A DNA stretch of 64,000 bases from Lacticaseibacillus casei DSM 20011 = JCM 1134 = ATCC 393 (GCF_000829055.1 NZ_AP012544.1:2542001-2606000), one strand, 5' to 3'; shown: positions 1-10,961, numbered from the stretch's first letter. The notes: a model not told the origin generated them from the letters alone. Numbers and translations: made by a program.

Positions 1-118
1 TGGTGAATGCGTGCTGATCAATAGCGCCATGCATAAATCCGCGCCAACCATTGCAGCCAATCGACACAGTGGTAGACTGGTAATGAATGCGGTTTCTTAT
101 ACTAGGAGGTAATATGGT

Positions 119-1000
119 TTGATCACAATTGAAAATAATCAATTCAAAGCAGGCATTGCCGAGCGCGGTGCCGAGTTGCAGTCATTAGTCAACAAAAGTG
201 ACAATCACGAGTACATCTGGAATGGTGATAAAACATTTTGGAATCGCCATGCCCCGATTCTTTTCCCTGCGATTGGTAAATCGAATGAGGATCAGTATCG
301 CCTAGGAGCCAAAACATTCCCGATGAGCCAACATGGCTTTGCCCGGGATTACGATTTTGACGTTAGCGATAAAAGTGATTCAGCGGTGACGTTCACGCAA
401 CATCAAAACGCCGAGACGTTGAAAAAGTTCCCGTTTAAATATACGTTAACCGTGACCTACATGTTGACTAAAGACGGACTCAGTATTCATTACACCGTGA
501 CCAATGACGACAAGAATTCAATGCCGTTTGCGCTAGGCTTCCATCCGGCATTCAATGTGGCGTTAAAGGCTGATGGCAGCTTTGATGATTATGATCTCAC
601 GGTTGAACCGCTGAATAGTCCCTTGCAGCGGTTTGGTATCGGGCCGGTGCCATTTCGTAATGGCGACGTTGAGGACATCCCCAGCGCAGAAGGCAATAAA
701 CTGCCATTGACGCACGAGTTGCTAGATGGGGGCTTGGTCATCCTCGCCAACAGTGAGATCATGAAAGCGACCCTATCATCTCCGCACCACGATCACAGCG
801 TCACGCTTGATATCAATGACTTCCCTTACCTCACCATTTGGAGTCCTGAACATAAAAAGACACCATTCATTGCCGTTGAGCCATTTGACGGTCTGCCTGA
901 CCAAGCCGGCGAACCATCCGACTGGTACACCAAGCTTGGTAACACCACCTTGTCAGCAGGTGCCAATAAGCATCTGGCGTTGAAGATTGCTTTGCATTAA
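119..1000 (+). CDS. Aldose 1-epimerase family protein (LacX/GalM-like)
   Basis: A 293-residue protein of the galactose mutarotase superfamily, which interconverts the anomers of aldoses or phosphorylated sugars in the cytoplasm. Family-like features are the SQHGFARD segment near residue 80, the GFHPAFN segment near residue 143 (each with a conserved histidine) and a late acidic VEPFDG segment. The start is TTG at 119, eight bases after AGGAGGT at 104-110. The ATG at 114 is out of frame and meets TGA after two codons. The LacX assignment comes from overall sequence character; the substrate is unknown. It stands alone, followed by a folded repeat and a terminator. Confidence 0.85.
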   Translation: MITIENNQFKAGIAERGAELQSLVNKSDNHEYIWNGDKTFWNRHAPILFPAIGKSNEDQYRLGAKTFPMSQHGFARDYDFDVSDKSDSAVTFTQHQNAETLKKFPFKYTLTVTYMLTKDGLSIHYTVTNDDKNSMPFALGFHPAFNVALKADGSFDDYDLTVEPLNSPLQRFGIGPVPFRNGDVEDIPSAEGNKLPLTHELLDGGLVILANSEIMKATLSSPHHDHSVTLDINDFPYLTIWSPEHKKTPFIAVEPFDGLPDQAGEPSDWYTKLGNTTLSAGANKHLALKIALH

Positions 1001-1068
1001 GCGGGTGCCTTCTCTGAAACTGAGTCTCAGCCTCATTCAGAAAATAATTAGGCTAAAATTTCCATGCC

Positions 1069-1246
1069 GTGCCAAACTCCGCAATCTCCGGCCAGCTGGG
1101 GCTGGAACGTGGTGGGCACGACTTTGAGCCTCAGCAAAACCGGCTGAGGCTCAAAGCTCGGCCTTGTACTACGCTGGGAAGACCGCCCAGCTAGTACAAT
1201 TTCACCACTGAGCCCCATCTGGCCTACGATTGCTCCGCCTTGGCAC
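1069..1246. repeat. Dispersed folded repeat, family 1, copy A
   Basis: An intergenic element bounded by inverted ends (GTGCCAA at the left, TTGGCAC at the right, with CAATC/GATTG just inside). Nested inside are GGCCAG..GGGGCT pairing with AGCCCC..CTGGCC, then GTGGTG pairing with CACCAC. The centre holds two strong hairpins, at 1122-1157 (arms about 14 bp, built on CTTTGAGCCTCAGC) and at 1164-1199 (TTGTACTA arms extended by CGCTGGG/CCCAGC). The whole can fold as a multi-branched structure. Other copies lie at 16732-16924 and 35996-36101. No coding frame is evident. Function unknown; it is MITE-like in form. Confidence 0.85.
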
Positions 1247-1285
1247 TAAATTTCAAGGCTCCTAACAAATTATCTATATTAACGA

Positions 1286-1333
1286 AAAAAAGTGAACCCA
1301 TTTTCAAAATTAAAGTGGATTCACTTTTATTTT
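1286..1333. terminator. Bidirectional intrinsic terminator
   Basis: AAAAGTGAACCCA pairs with TGGATTCACTTTT across a short AT-rich loop with one mismatch. There is an A-run on one side and a T-run on the other. It lies between the epimerase gene and the two-component operon. Confidence 0.7.
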
Positions 1334-1479
1334 GCAGTCGAAAATTATTTCCAAACTTTTTTCTTTGTGGGATTTCGATTTTTCTACCGACCCACATTCT
1401 CCGAAAATCAGCCAAATAACTCGAACACGCACATCATTGCGGTAAAATAAAAGCATATTGGCGAAAGGGATGATTCCAG

Positions 1480-2184
1480 ATGCACATTGCACTTATTGAC
1501 GATCAAGCAGCGACCCGCGAGGCAACCGTTAAATTGATTCAACAACTGGCTCAGCCGTCGCAGCCGTTGCAAGTGGCGGCTTATGCAAGTGCGGAACAGT
1601 TCCTTTTCGCCGAACAGACGCCGGATCTTCTTCTGCTGGACATCAAGCTCGGATCGGGGATGGACGGCATGACGCTTGCTAAAAAAATCCGCCAACACGA
1701 TCCCGACACCGCCATCGCTTTTGTCAGTAACTACGACGAATTCGTTTTTGACGGCTATGATGTCAACGCCATTGACTACATCATCAAACCGCTCACCAAA
1801 GAGAAGCTGCAGCATCTGATCAACAAAACTGCGGCTCGGACACAGCCTAAGTTGTTGCCATTGCAAACGTCCACCGGCCTCACTCGTGTGCCGCTTTACG
1901 ACATTAGCGCCATCGAAGTGACCGACCATCGGCTGCAGGTCCATACCCAGAAAACAACGTACACCGTGAGTGGTCAATTAAAAGACTTATTGCCGCGCTT
2001 AGATGACAACTTCATTCAAATCTACCGGTCCATCGTCATCAACCTTAACTTTTTATCCCAGCTCGATCACCACACCGTTGTAATGGCGGACGGGACGACT
2101 TATCCCGTTTCCCGACAACAGGCACCGGTGGTTAAGCAAGCCTTTTTCAAACATTTCCGGGGGCTGACAGATGACAGTGAATGA
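1480..2184 (+). CDS. LytTR-family response regulator
   Basis: A 234-residue AgrA/LytR-type regulator. An N-terminal receiver domain carries the acidic pair IDD at residues 6-8, the likely phospho-acceptor Asp54 in LLLLDIKLG and Lys103 in IIKPL. A C-terminal LytTR DNA-binding domain (about residues 130-230) includes the typical IYRSIVINLNFL segment. The start is ATG after AAAGGGATG. It overlaps the kinase gene by 14 bases, so the two are translationally coupled. The likely targets are the ABC exporter genes downstream. No double-glycine peptide gene was seen nearby, so a peptide signal is not supported. Confidence 0.92.
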   Translation: MHIALIDDQAATREATVKLIQQLAQPSQPLQVAAYASAEQFLFAEQTPDLLLLDIKLGSGMDGMTLAKKIRQHDPDTAIAFVSNYDEFVFDGYDVNAIDYIIKPLTKEKLQHLINKTAARTQPKLLPLQTSTGLTRVPLYDISAIEVTDHRLQVHTQKTTYTVSGQLKDLLPRLDDNFIQIYRSIVINLNFLSQLDHHTVVMADGTTYPVSRQQAPVVKQAFFKHFRGLTDDSE

Positions 2185-3082
2185 TTGGATTGGCCTCATC
2201 GCGTTTTTGTTACTGACAGTGGGCTGTTGCTGGCAGTTATGGTGGATCTTTCGCCGCCAGCAAAATTGGCCCGTCCGCTGGTTGAATCTCGCCATCGTCG
2301 CGGTTGCACTTGGCAGCTGGTGGCTTTGGCCGCAACCGATCGTGCGCATCTTACTTTTCGTCGGCACGGTTCTGGCAGGCAGCTTGGAATTTGTCTTGAT
2401 TCGCCAGTTTCTCAGCGATCAGGACGCGGTGTTTGCGCGCAGCCTGGATAAAATGATGGCTCAGTACTCGCAGGAAGTGCAGGAGCTGTACGCGAACATG
2501 CGCGGCTGGCGGCACGATTATCATGACCACCTGCAGGCTTTAAAAGCTTACCTAGACAACCAAGACACGACCGGCGCGCGCCAATATTTGGATGAACTGG
2601 AAGATAAACTGGACGCCGTTGATCCGCTCGTCCACTCCGGCAATGCCATGCTCGACGCCATCGTTAACGCGAAACTCACATTAGCCGAACGCCTACAGAT
2701 TCCGGTTAACGAAAAAGCGATCGTAGGGAACACGCCGCTTATCAAAGATGTGGACTTGGTGGTCATTTTAGTCAACTTGCTGGACAACGCCATTGAAGCC
2801 ATCAGTGAACAACCGGCTGATGAAAAGCGACAGCTGCGACTTTATATCGGCATTGTGAAGCAACAATTTTACATCTCTGTCACCAATACCCGTCCGGCTG
2901 ACCAGGTGATTGACTATCAATATGCCTCCACCAAAAGTGACAAACGCGGCCTTGGGATTCGGCGGGTAAATAAACTCGTCGCTAAGTACGACGGGATGAT
3001 CAACCGCCAGTATGAGGATGAGGTATTCGTCACTGAAATTGCGATTCCCATTCACGCAGTCAAACCGACCACTCACGCATAA
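2171..3082 (+). CDS. GHKL sensor histidine kinase
   Basis: A 303-residue membrane kinase partner of the LytTR regulator. It has about three hydrophobic spans within residues 5-78 and no large extracellular sensor. The phospho-histidine motif WRHDYHDHL lies near residue 115. An N-box (LLDNAIEA, near 205) and a glycine box (RGLGIRRVNKL, near 270) follow, as in the AgrC/ComD class. The start ATG lies within the end of the regulator gene. The sensor has only about three spans where AgrC-type kinases usually have six or seven, so the signal may be membrane stress or a drug rather than a peptide; this is inference. A terminator hairpin begins inside its last codons. Confidence 0.9.
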   Translation: MTVNDWIGLIAFLLLTVGCCWQLWWIFRRQQNWPVRWLNLAIVAVALGSWWLWPQPIVRILLFVGTVLAGSLEFVLIRQFLSDQDAVFARSLDKMMAQYSQEVQELYANMRGWRHDYHDHLQALKAYLDNQDTTGARQYLDELEDKLDAVDPLVHSGNAMLDAIVNAKLTLAERLQIPVNEKAIVGNTPLIKDVDLVVILVNLLDNAIEAISEQPADEKRQLRLYIGIVKQQFYISVTNTRPADQVIDYQYASTKSDKRGLGIRRVNKLVAKYDGMINRQYEDEVFVTEIAIPIHAVKPTTHA

Positions 3083-3106
3083 TTTGCGTCAGCGGGTCGG
3101 TTTTTT
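3062..3106 (+). terminator. Intrinsic terminator overlapping the kinase stop codon
   Basis: AAACCGACC..ACGCA pairs with TGCGT..GGGTCGGTT, followed by a T-run. The left arm is coding for the last kinase residues. It sits 30 bases before the ABC gene start, so the exporter is either expressed by read-through or has its own promoter. Confidence 0.8.
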
Positions 3107-3135
3107 GGTAGGTTAAGATCAACGAGGTGAGTGGG

Positions 3136-4962
3136 ATGAAAAAATATAGCTTATGGAACAACCTGTGCTGGTACATCAAGTATCTGCGTAAAGACAAGCC
3201 TTCCTTAGCCTGGACAGCAAGCGGTCTGGCCATTGATAAGGCCGCGGCCGCTTTGTTGGGCGTTTTTACGCCGGCACTGTTGGTCGGGGCAATTACCGGG
3301 CACGCGACGTTAGGCCAATTTGCTTGGCTGGCAACTTTAACCGGACTGGGACTCGCCCTGACCAGTGAAATCGAGTACCTGTTGCTGACCCATGACAGCG
3401 TCGCGAGTTCCGCCTTACGAACCGCTATCGAACTGGATTTTCATCAAAAGCAATGGGATCTCGACTACGACCAGATCAGCAGTGGCGAGCTTCAGGGGCT
3501 AGCCCACACTGCGTTCAAGAAAGGGCTGAGCAACACATATGCCGGCGCCGAAGCTATCTATCTGTATGGCCGCGGTACGCTAGTAGACCTCACAACGCTG
3601 ATCGTATTCCTAGCGACGTTGTCATTTGCGGTTCCGTGGGTCTTTGCACTGGTTCTGGTCAGTGCCGCCATCAGTTATGCCGGCATGAGTTGGTACCGCC
3701 ACTGGTATCTGCAAAACAATGTCAAGTGGAACAAGTTAGGCCGTCAGGAAGATTACATCACCCGCAATGCCTACGCTTTGGACAACGGCAAAGACATTCG
3801 CATGTTTGGCATGGCGAACTGGTACCAACGCCACCTTGATCGCTTAATTCATTTACAAGATGCCTGGCAGCGGCGTAACTCGCTGCGTCGCTTTCTAGGA
3901 GAACAAATCGGTCAACTTGCCGGTTTGTTACGCGACGCCATTGTCAATGGCACCTTGATTGTGGCAATCATGCGCGGCAGTCTTTCCATCGCCCAGTTCA
4001 CTTTAATGTTTGGGATGACTAATAGTTTCATCACCTTATTGGATCAACTTTTAGACGACTTCGGCAAGTTGCAAAATGCCAGCCTCGACTTACAGGAACT
4101 CCGTGATTTTATGAAACTGCAACCGCAAACGCCAATCCGCACGCTCACGGAGGCAGAGCAGAAGCAGTTAGCAAAACGTCCTGTCACCATCACCTTTTCA
4201 CATGTGACTTATCAATATCCGGGAGCCAAAAGTGCCAGTCTTAAAGACGTCAGCTTCACACTTCAGGCCGAACAGAAATTGGCGATCGTCGGCATTAACG
4301 GCGCAGGCAAATCAACGCTCGCCCGCCTCATGATGGGCTTGTTGCATCCGACAAGCGGCACCATCACCATCAACGGGCTAAACGCTAACCTTCTACCGCT
4401 AGCAGAACGTTTTGCTTTATTCGCCCCTGTCTTTCAGGAAACCATTATTCTTGCCCAGAGTTTAGCCAACAACGTCGCAATGACCGAGCATCCCGATTTG
4501 AACCGGGTCACAACCGCATTAGCCGAGGCCGGCTTGGGAACCTTCGTCAAAACGCTACCGCAAACAACTGCCACGCCGATGACCCGTTACACCAGAGATG
4601 ACGGCGTTGAATTATCCGGCGGCCAGGCGCAGAAGCTCATGCTGGCAAGGGCACTGTATAAAGATGCGCCCGTCCTGATTTTGGACGAACCAACTGCCGC
4701 ACTGGATGCGATTGCCGAAAATGAGATTTACCAAGACTATGCGCAACTAGCGGCCGGTAAAACTTCTCTGTTCATCTCCCATCGATTAGCATCAACCCGC
4801 TTTTGTGACAGCATCCTGTTTATGGATCATGGCCAGGTACTCGAATCTGGGACTCATGAGCAGCTCATGGCAAAGGGCGGCCGTTATGCCCAAATGTATC
4901 AAATCCAAAGTAAGTACTATCAACCGGATACAAAGGAGGTCGCAGTCAATGACAACTTCTAA
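3136..4962 (+). CDS. ABC exporter subunit 1 (fused permease-ATPase)
   Basis: A half-transporter of about 608 residues. The membrane domain spans roughly residues 1-320. The ATPase domain has Walker A GINGAGKST near residue 386, signature LSGGQAQKL, Walker B VLILDEPTAALDA and H-loop ISHRL. I chose ATG 3136, six bases after GAGGTG; an in-frame GTG at 3127 overlaps that ribosome site and is less likely. There is no N-terminal C39 peptidase domain. It overlaps the next ABC gene by 14 bases, which suggests a heterodimer. The substrate is unknown; control by the upstream two-component system is likely. Confidence 0.9.
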   Translation: MKKYSLWNNLCWYIKYLRKDKPSLAWTASGLAIDKAAAALLGVFTPALLVGAITGHATLGQFAWLATLTGLGLALTSEIEYLLLTHDSVASSALRTAIELDFHQKQWDLDYDQISSGELQGLAHTAFKKGLSNTYAGAEAIYLYGRGTLVDLTTLIVFLATLSFAVPWVFALVLVSAAISYAGMSWYRHWYLQNNVKWNKLGRQEDYITRNAYALDNGKDIRMFGMANWYQRHLDRLIHLQDAWQRRNSLRRFLGEQIGQLAGLLRDAIVNGTLIVAIMRGSLSIAQFTLMFGMTNSFITLLDQLLDDFGKLQNASLDLQELRDFMKLQPQTPIRTLTEAEQKQLAKRPVTITFSHVTYQYPGAKSASLKDVSFTLQAEQKLAIVGINGAGKSTLARLMMGLLHPTSGTITINGLNANLLPLAERFALFAPVFQETIILAQSLANNVAMTEHPDLNRVTTALAEAGLGTFVKTLPQTTATPMTRYTRDDGVELSGGQAQKLMLARALYKDAPVLILDEPTAALDAIAENEIYQDYAQLAAGKTSLFISHRLASTRFCDSILFMDHGQVLESGTHEQLMAKGGRYAQMYQIQSKYYQPDTKEVAVNDNF

Positions 4963-6862
4963 AGATTCAGAAAAAACCATGCCAAAACAAACTGTTCATC
5001 GGGCCTTGCGGGTGGTTCACGTGATTCAAAGTCTCGATCCACTTGCGATTCCGGTCGAATTTGTCCGTGCATTGACGACTGTCGGCATTCCTTACCTCAA
5101 CATCGCTTTCCTTGGCTTGGTGCTTAATCAGTTACAACAACGTGCAACGCTCCAGCAGATGGCGCTCCTTGTCGGTCTGTTCCTTGCCACCCGGTACCTG
5201 CTTCAGTTATCGAGTCAATGGTTTGCTAAATTAGCCGAAGATCATGAAAGCGGCGTAAACAGGCGGCTCACCCGCGCAACAACCGAGAAATTATTGACGG
5301 TGAGTTATACCACCCTTCAGGATCCAGATATGCGTAAACAGTATGCTGGTGCTCAAGCCGGGCAAACTTTTAATGGCGGTATGACAGCGCTCATGAAAAA
5401 TGGCATGCAAGATTTCTTTTCACTAATCATTGCGATTGGCTTCGCTATTGCCACTTTGATCAGTCTGGCACGGGCAACTAACCACGCAACAACATGGCTG
5501 AACGACTTGCGCTATCCACTATTGATTTTGGCGCTACTCATCTTCCCGATTGTCGTTGGCAGCTGGAGTATTCACCGCAGTAATCAGATTCAACAAGAAC
5601 TGATCAGAAAAATTATCCCAAGCAATCGCCGATTTACGTACTTTTACCACTTCACGGAAAATATGGATAATCATGAAGTGATTCGCCTTTATCAAGCAAG
5701 CCACTTAGTCATGAACAATGAACGCAATGACAACAACGAATTCTTTGGCCAACTCAGCCACGGTTATTGGCAAATGGCCAAGTTCGGTCACTGGCCTAAC
5801 CTAGCCATTGCGTTGTCGGTCATTGGCTTGTACATCCTGGTTGGCGTCAAAGCGTTGATGGGTGTCATCGCCATTGGCAGCGTGATGATCGCCGTTGGGT
5901 ACTTTCAGCAACTGATGACCGCTGCCTATCAATTTCTACAGCAAGTCGGCATGTACATCAACATGGTCGATTACCTTCAATTTTACGCTGACTTTCTCGC
6001 CTTGCCGGATCACAATAAATCAGGCACACTTCCAGTTGAAAAGCGCAACGACAACGAATTTGCCATCCAATTTCACGATGTTAGTTTCAAGTATCCCGGC
6101 AGCGACCAGTGGGCCTTGCGTCATGTCAGCCTAACCCTGAACATCGGTGAACGGCTCGCATTGGTCGGCCGCAACGGCAGCGGCAAGACGACGTTGATCA
6201 AACTGCTCGTGCGCCTGTTTAAACCCACTGAAGGCACCATCACGTTAAACGACATTGACATCCAGAAATACGACGAAGACGAGTACCGCAGTCTGTTAGG
6301 CGTCGTTTTCCAGGACTTCCGCCTTTTTGCTTACAGCATTGCGGAAAATGTGGCCGCCACGACAGATCCAGATCGGGCGCGCGTTTGGGAAGCCTTGAAG
6401 GTTGCGGATGTCGCCGATCGCGTCAAGAGGATGCCGAAAACTATCGACACGCCGATCACCACAGCCTTAAGCGATGATGGTGTGACCGTTTCCGGCGGCG
6501 AAGCGCAGAAAATCGCCATCGCCCGCGCTTGGTACAAAGATGCGCCGATCATGATTCTGGATGAGCCCACGGCAGCGCTTGACCCGATTTCCGAATATGA
6601 AATCTACCAGCGCTTTGACGAACTCATCGAAGGCAAAACCGCCATCTATGTCTCACACCGGATGAGCTCCACCCCCTTCTCACAACGCATCGTGGTCCTT
6701 GATCACGGTCAAATCGTCCAAGACGGCACCCACGCCAGCCTCATGGCGCATCCGGGCATTTACCGGGACCTATTCAACGCCCAGGCACAGTATTACACGG
6801 AAGACCGCATCAAAGCGGCTCGGAAAAAGGTCGCGGCTACCACGACAGCGGTGGCGGATTAG
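4949..6862 (+). CDS. ABC exporter subunit 2 (fused permease-ATPase)
   Basis: A half-transporter of 637 residues. The N-terminal membrane domain is followed by an ATPase with Walker A GRNGSGKTT near residue 407, signature VSGGEAQKI, Walker B IMILDEPTAALDP and H-loop VSHRM. The start ATG at 4949 is placed by AAGGAGGT at 4933-4940; a longer open frame reaching back to 4805 only reads through the preceding gene. Both nucleotide-binding sites of the presumed heterodimer look intact, unlike heterodimers with one degenerate site. A strong terminator follows. Confidence 0.9.
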   Translation: MTTSKDSEKTMPKQTVHRALRVVHVIQSLDPLAIPVEFVRALTTVGIPYLNIAFLGLVLNQLQQRATLQQMALLVGLFLATRYLLQLSSQWFAKLAEDHESGVNRRLTRATTEKLLTVSYTTLQDPDMRKQYAGAQAGQTFNGGMTALMKNGMQDFFSLIIAIGFAIATLISLARATNHATTWLNDLRYPLLILALLIFPIVVGSWSIHRSNQIQQELIRKIIPSNRRFTYFYHFTENMDNHEVIRLYQASHLVMNNERNDNNEFFGQLSHGYWQMAKFGHWPNLAIALSVIGLYILVGVKALMGVIAIGSVMIAVGYFQQLMTAAYQFLQQVGMYINMVDYLQFYADFLALPDHNKSGTLPVEKRNDNEFAIQFHDVSFKYPGSDQWALRHVSLTLNIGERLALVGRNGSGKTTLIKLLVRLFKPTEGTITLNDIDIQKYDEDEYRSLLGVVFQDFRLFAYSIAENVAATTDPDRARVWEALKVADVADRVKRMPKTIDTPITTALSDDGVTVSGGEAQKIAIARAWYKDAPIMILDEPTAALDPISEYEIYQRFDELIEGKTAIYVSHRMSSTPFSQRIVVLDHGQIVQDGTHASLMAHPGIYRDLFNAQAQYYTEDRIKAARKKVAATTTAVAD

Positions 6863-6898
6863 CGGTTTACGTTTGGCATTACTTTTTCTGCCACTGAA

Positions 6899-6938
6899 AA
6901 AAGAGGCGAGTGAGCTTCCCAGTTACTCGCCTCTTTTG
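6899..6938 (+). terminator. Intrinsic terminator of the two-component/ABC operon
   Basis: AAAAGAGGCGAGT pairs perfectly with ACTCGCCTCTTTT around a 13-base loop, with the T-run included in the right arm. Confidence 0.88.
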
Positions 6939-6991
6939 ATATGCACCTTTCGAATTAGACCTTAATATCGGTATTAAAACTACAAAGAGCG

Positions 6992-7056
6992 TGTAAAGTT
7001 TACTTGACATTTCGCAAAAATGCTAATATGATCACCATGTAAAGTAGGCTTTACAA
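6992..7056 (+). promoter_or_regulatory. Promoter with two candidate repressor operators
   Basis: TTGACA (7004-7009) and TATGAT (7027-7032) are spaced by 17 bases. A perfect inverted repeat, TGTAAAG-TAGG-CTTTACA (7039-7056), covers the start of transcription. A related shorter palindrome, TGTAAAGTTTAC, lies just upstream of the -35 box. The paired motifs fit autoregulation by the small XRE protein encoded directly downstream. Confidence 0.75.
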
Positions 7057-7063
7057 AAACGGG

Positions 7064-7279
7064 GTGATATTTCTGAAAAACCGAATTGAAGCACTGCGAA
7101 ACCAGCATCAATTAACTCAGCAAGACCTAGCTGATCTTTTAGACGTATCACGCCAAACCGTCAGTTCCTTGGAAAACGGCAGATACAATCCTTCATTGGG
7201 ACTTGCGTTTAAAATTTCGCGCGTTTTTGACTTACCTATTGAACGTATCTTCTCAGATGAACGCACTGACCGACAGTAA
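7064..7279 (+). CDS. Small XRE-family transcriptional regulator
   Basis: About 70 residues forming almost only a helix-turn-helix domain (LTQQDLADLLDVSRQTVSSL). It belongs to the group of short repressors usually paired with a membrane protein. The annotated GTG at 7064 overlaps the GGGGTGA ribosome site. Relatives commonly begin at the MKNRI-like position, which here is a CTG at 7073 with ideal spacing, so the true start may be the rare codon CTG. Palindromes sharing TGTAAAG flank its promoter, which suggests autorepression. The downstream membrane gene is probably in the same unit. Confidence 0.88.
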   Translation: MIFLKNRIEALRNQHQLTQQDLADLLDVSRQTVSSLENGRYNPSLGLAFKISRVFDLPIERIFSDERTDRQ

Positions 7280-7337
7280 TCTTCCGTAGACTGCCACTCA
7301 TCCCACTTATTTCCCTGTTAAAAGAGGCGACTTTATT

Positions 7338-7784
7338 ATGAAAAAAATCGTAAACGCAGTTCCCAAAAGTGGTTGGCTTGCTTGGCTAGGCGCTTTCGCA
7401 TTTGCAATATTGTATCGTTACGTCAAAACGTCTGTTCCGGAAAATATTGGCAAAATTATTTTGGTTTTAATAGCACTATTGGTTAGTTACGCCATGTTCG
7501 CGACTCAACGCCAATCTGAACAGCGAAAACTACAGAGATTTCAGCAAGGTTCGCCTTCAGACAAACGGCTTGCAAATGAAATGACTGACGAACGAAATCA
7601 AATGGTCATTGGAAAAGCAGCGGTCATTGCGACCAAATTGCTGGTGTATTTGAACATAGCTGGCTTGTTTGTTCTGGCTGGTCTGAACGCCTCCTCCACT
7701 GCCATGTTTGCTTTGGCTGCGTATACCTTTATGATTCCAATCCTCAACCTGTTGATTCAAGCACATTTGAACCGCGTGCTATAG
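7338..7784 (+). CDS. Membrane protein paired with the XRE regulator
   Basis: A 148-residue protein with about four hydrophobic spans (near residues 12-26, 38-55, 95-118 and 122-142) and a charged middle loop rich in Gln, Arg and Glu. The start is ATG 7338 after AAAGAGGCGA. XRE-plus-small-membrane-protein pairs of this kind are common in Firmicutes, but their function is not settled. I do not recognise a specific family with confidence. Confidence 0.75.
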   Translation: MKKIVNAVPKSGWLAWLGAFAFAILYRYVKTSVPENIGKIILVLIALLVSYAMFATQRQSEQRKLQRFQQGSPSDKRLANEMTDERNQMVIGKAAVIATKLLVYLNIAGLFVLAGLNASSTAMFALAAYTFMIPILNLLIQAHLNRVL

Positions 7785-7801
7785 CCGTTAGCAAAGCATG
7801 C

Positions 7802-7842
7802 AAAAAGGACACCGGCAAAAAACTTGCCGCGTGCCCTTTTTA
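7802..7842. terminator. Bidirectional intrinsic terminator
   Basis: AAAAAGG..CACCGGCAA pairs with TTGCCGCGTG..CCTTTTT, with minor bulges. It serves the membrane gene on the plus strand and the convergent metG on the minus strand. Confidence 0.8.
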
Positions 7843-7853
7843 AATTATCTTGT

Positions 7854-9860
<2,007 letters not shown>

Positions 9861-9873
9861 TCAGAATGAGTCC

Positions 9874-9904
9874 AGTATAACAGAGTATGAGCAGACTTGC
9901 TCAA
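9874..9904 (-). promoter_or_regulatory. Probable metG promoter
   Basis: On the minus strand, TTGAGC is followed 19 bases later by an extended -10, TGTTATACT. The -35 is imperfect and the spacing long, so the extended -10 probably carries recognition. Confidence 0.55.
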
Positions 9905-9938
9905 AAATGGCGAATAAGTGGCTGTCTCACAACCACCA

Positions 9939-10817
9939 TCAATCATTCGCCGCCAGCCAATGATCCAGCACATCAATAAATTCATCGTGTTGATCCAGCA
10001 GCGCCAAATGCCGGCTGTTCGCAAACAGATGCCACTTTGCCCCCGGAATGTGATCCACCACGGTTTTTGCAATCAACGGTGTGCAAAGATCGTCCGTGCC
10101 GCTGGTGACCAAGACCGGAACGTGAATTTTGTGAAGCTGATCAGTGACATCAAAATCGCTAATCGTCCCGTTTTCGGTAAATTCATTCGGCCCTTCCGCA
10201 ATCAGGCTGGCCCGCTTGCCGTTGGTTGGGCGCCGCAGCGGTTCAGGCGAGTTCTCGTCAGGATCATCCCAGCAATACTTTTCCATGTAGCGGTCATTGG
10301 CCGCCAGATACTTGACGTTGTTAAAATCCCCGGTCCGTTCAGCTTCGGCAATCGCTTCCCGGTCTTCATAACTCAGATACTTGATCAGCCGATGCTGCTC
10401 CTGCACCCACAGCTTAATCGAAGCCGGCGACCCGTCAATCATGACACTCTTAATGCCTTGCGGGTCAAAGCTTGTCAGATAGTATATCTCTAACATGCCG
10501 CCCCATGACTGCCCCAACATATGAATCTCGTCCAAGTGCAAATATTTGCGCAACGCAATGAGTTCTTCAGCCCATGTTTCTTTGACGTAAACTGCCGGAT
10601 CCTCTGGTAGCGATGACTTACCGCAACCGACTTGATCATACATAATCAGTTGTCTTCCGGTCGCAGCGTAGTCGTCCATGAGTTCAAAATAATTATGCGA
10701 AGAACCGGGCCCGCCATGAATTAACAACAACGGCGCCTTATCCGCACTGGGTTCACCCACAATCCGATAATACGTTTTGTACTCATGAAATGGCATGTAG
10801 CCTTCTTTAATCTTCAT
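9939..10817 (-). CDS. Prolyl iminopeptidase-like alpha/beta hydrolase
   Basis: A 292-residue S33-family hydrolase; members release N-terminal proline from peptides. The oxyanion segment HGGPGSSHNYF lies near residue 35, the nucleophile elbow GQSWGG near residue 105, the acid is in TSGTDDLC and the histidine in NSRHLAL near the C-terminus. The start ATG 10817 is set by AAAGGCGGA; a longer frame to 10850 has no ribosome site. Proline-specific peptidases matter for casein use in this group. The substrate is inferred from the family. Confidence 0.88.
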   Translation of the reverse strand: MKIKEGYMPFHEYKTYYRIVGEPSADKAPLLLIHGGPGSSHNYFELMDDYAATGRQLIMYDQVGCGKSSLPEDPAVYVKETWAEELIALRKYLHLDEIHMLGQSWGGMLEIYYLTSFDPQGIKSVMIDGSPASIKLWVQEQHRLIKYLSYEDREAIAEAERTGDFNNVKYLAANDRYMEKYCWDDPDENSPEPLRRPTNGKRASLIAEGPNEFTENGTISDFDVTDQLHKIHVPVLVTSGTDDLCTPLIAKTVVDHIPGAKWHLFANSRHLALLDQHDEFIDVLDHWLAAND

Positions 10818-10961
10818 AGCAATCCGCCTTTCGAAACAACGATGCACCAAAGTCAGCGATTAAAAACTGCTGAACTTTTTTGGTGAAAACAATGTGTTTA
10901 CCGTGATTGTACTACACCAGTACCAGACTGTCAGACCGAATTCGGCGCTGCCACACAAAAT

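Noticed and set aside
3127..3135. GTG at 3127 as the start of the first ABC gene
   Set aside because: It overlaps the GAGGTG ribosome site; ATG 3136 has proper spacing.
1480..6862. Bacteriocin or peptide pheromone locus
   Set aside because: No double-glycine leader peptide, no C39 peptidase domain and no immunity gene were found.
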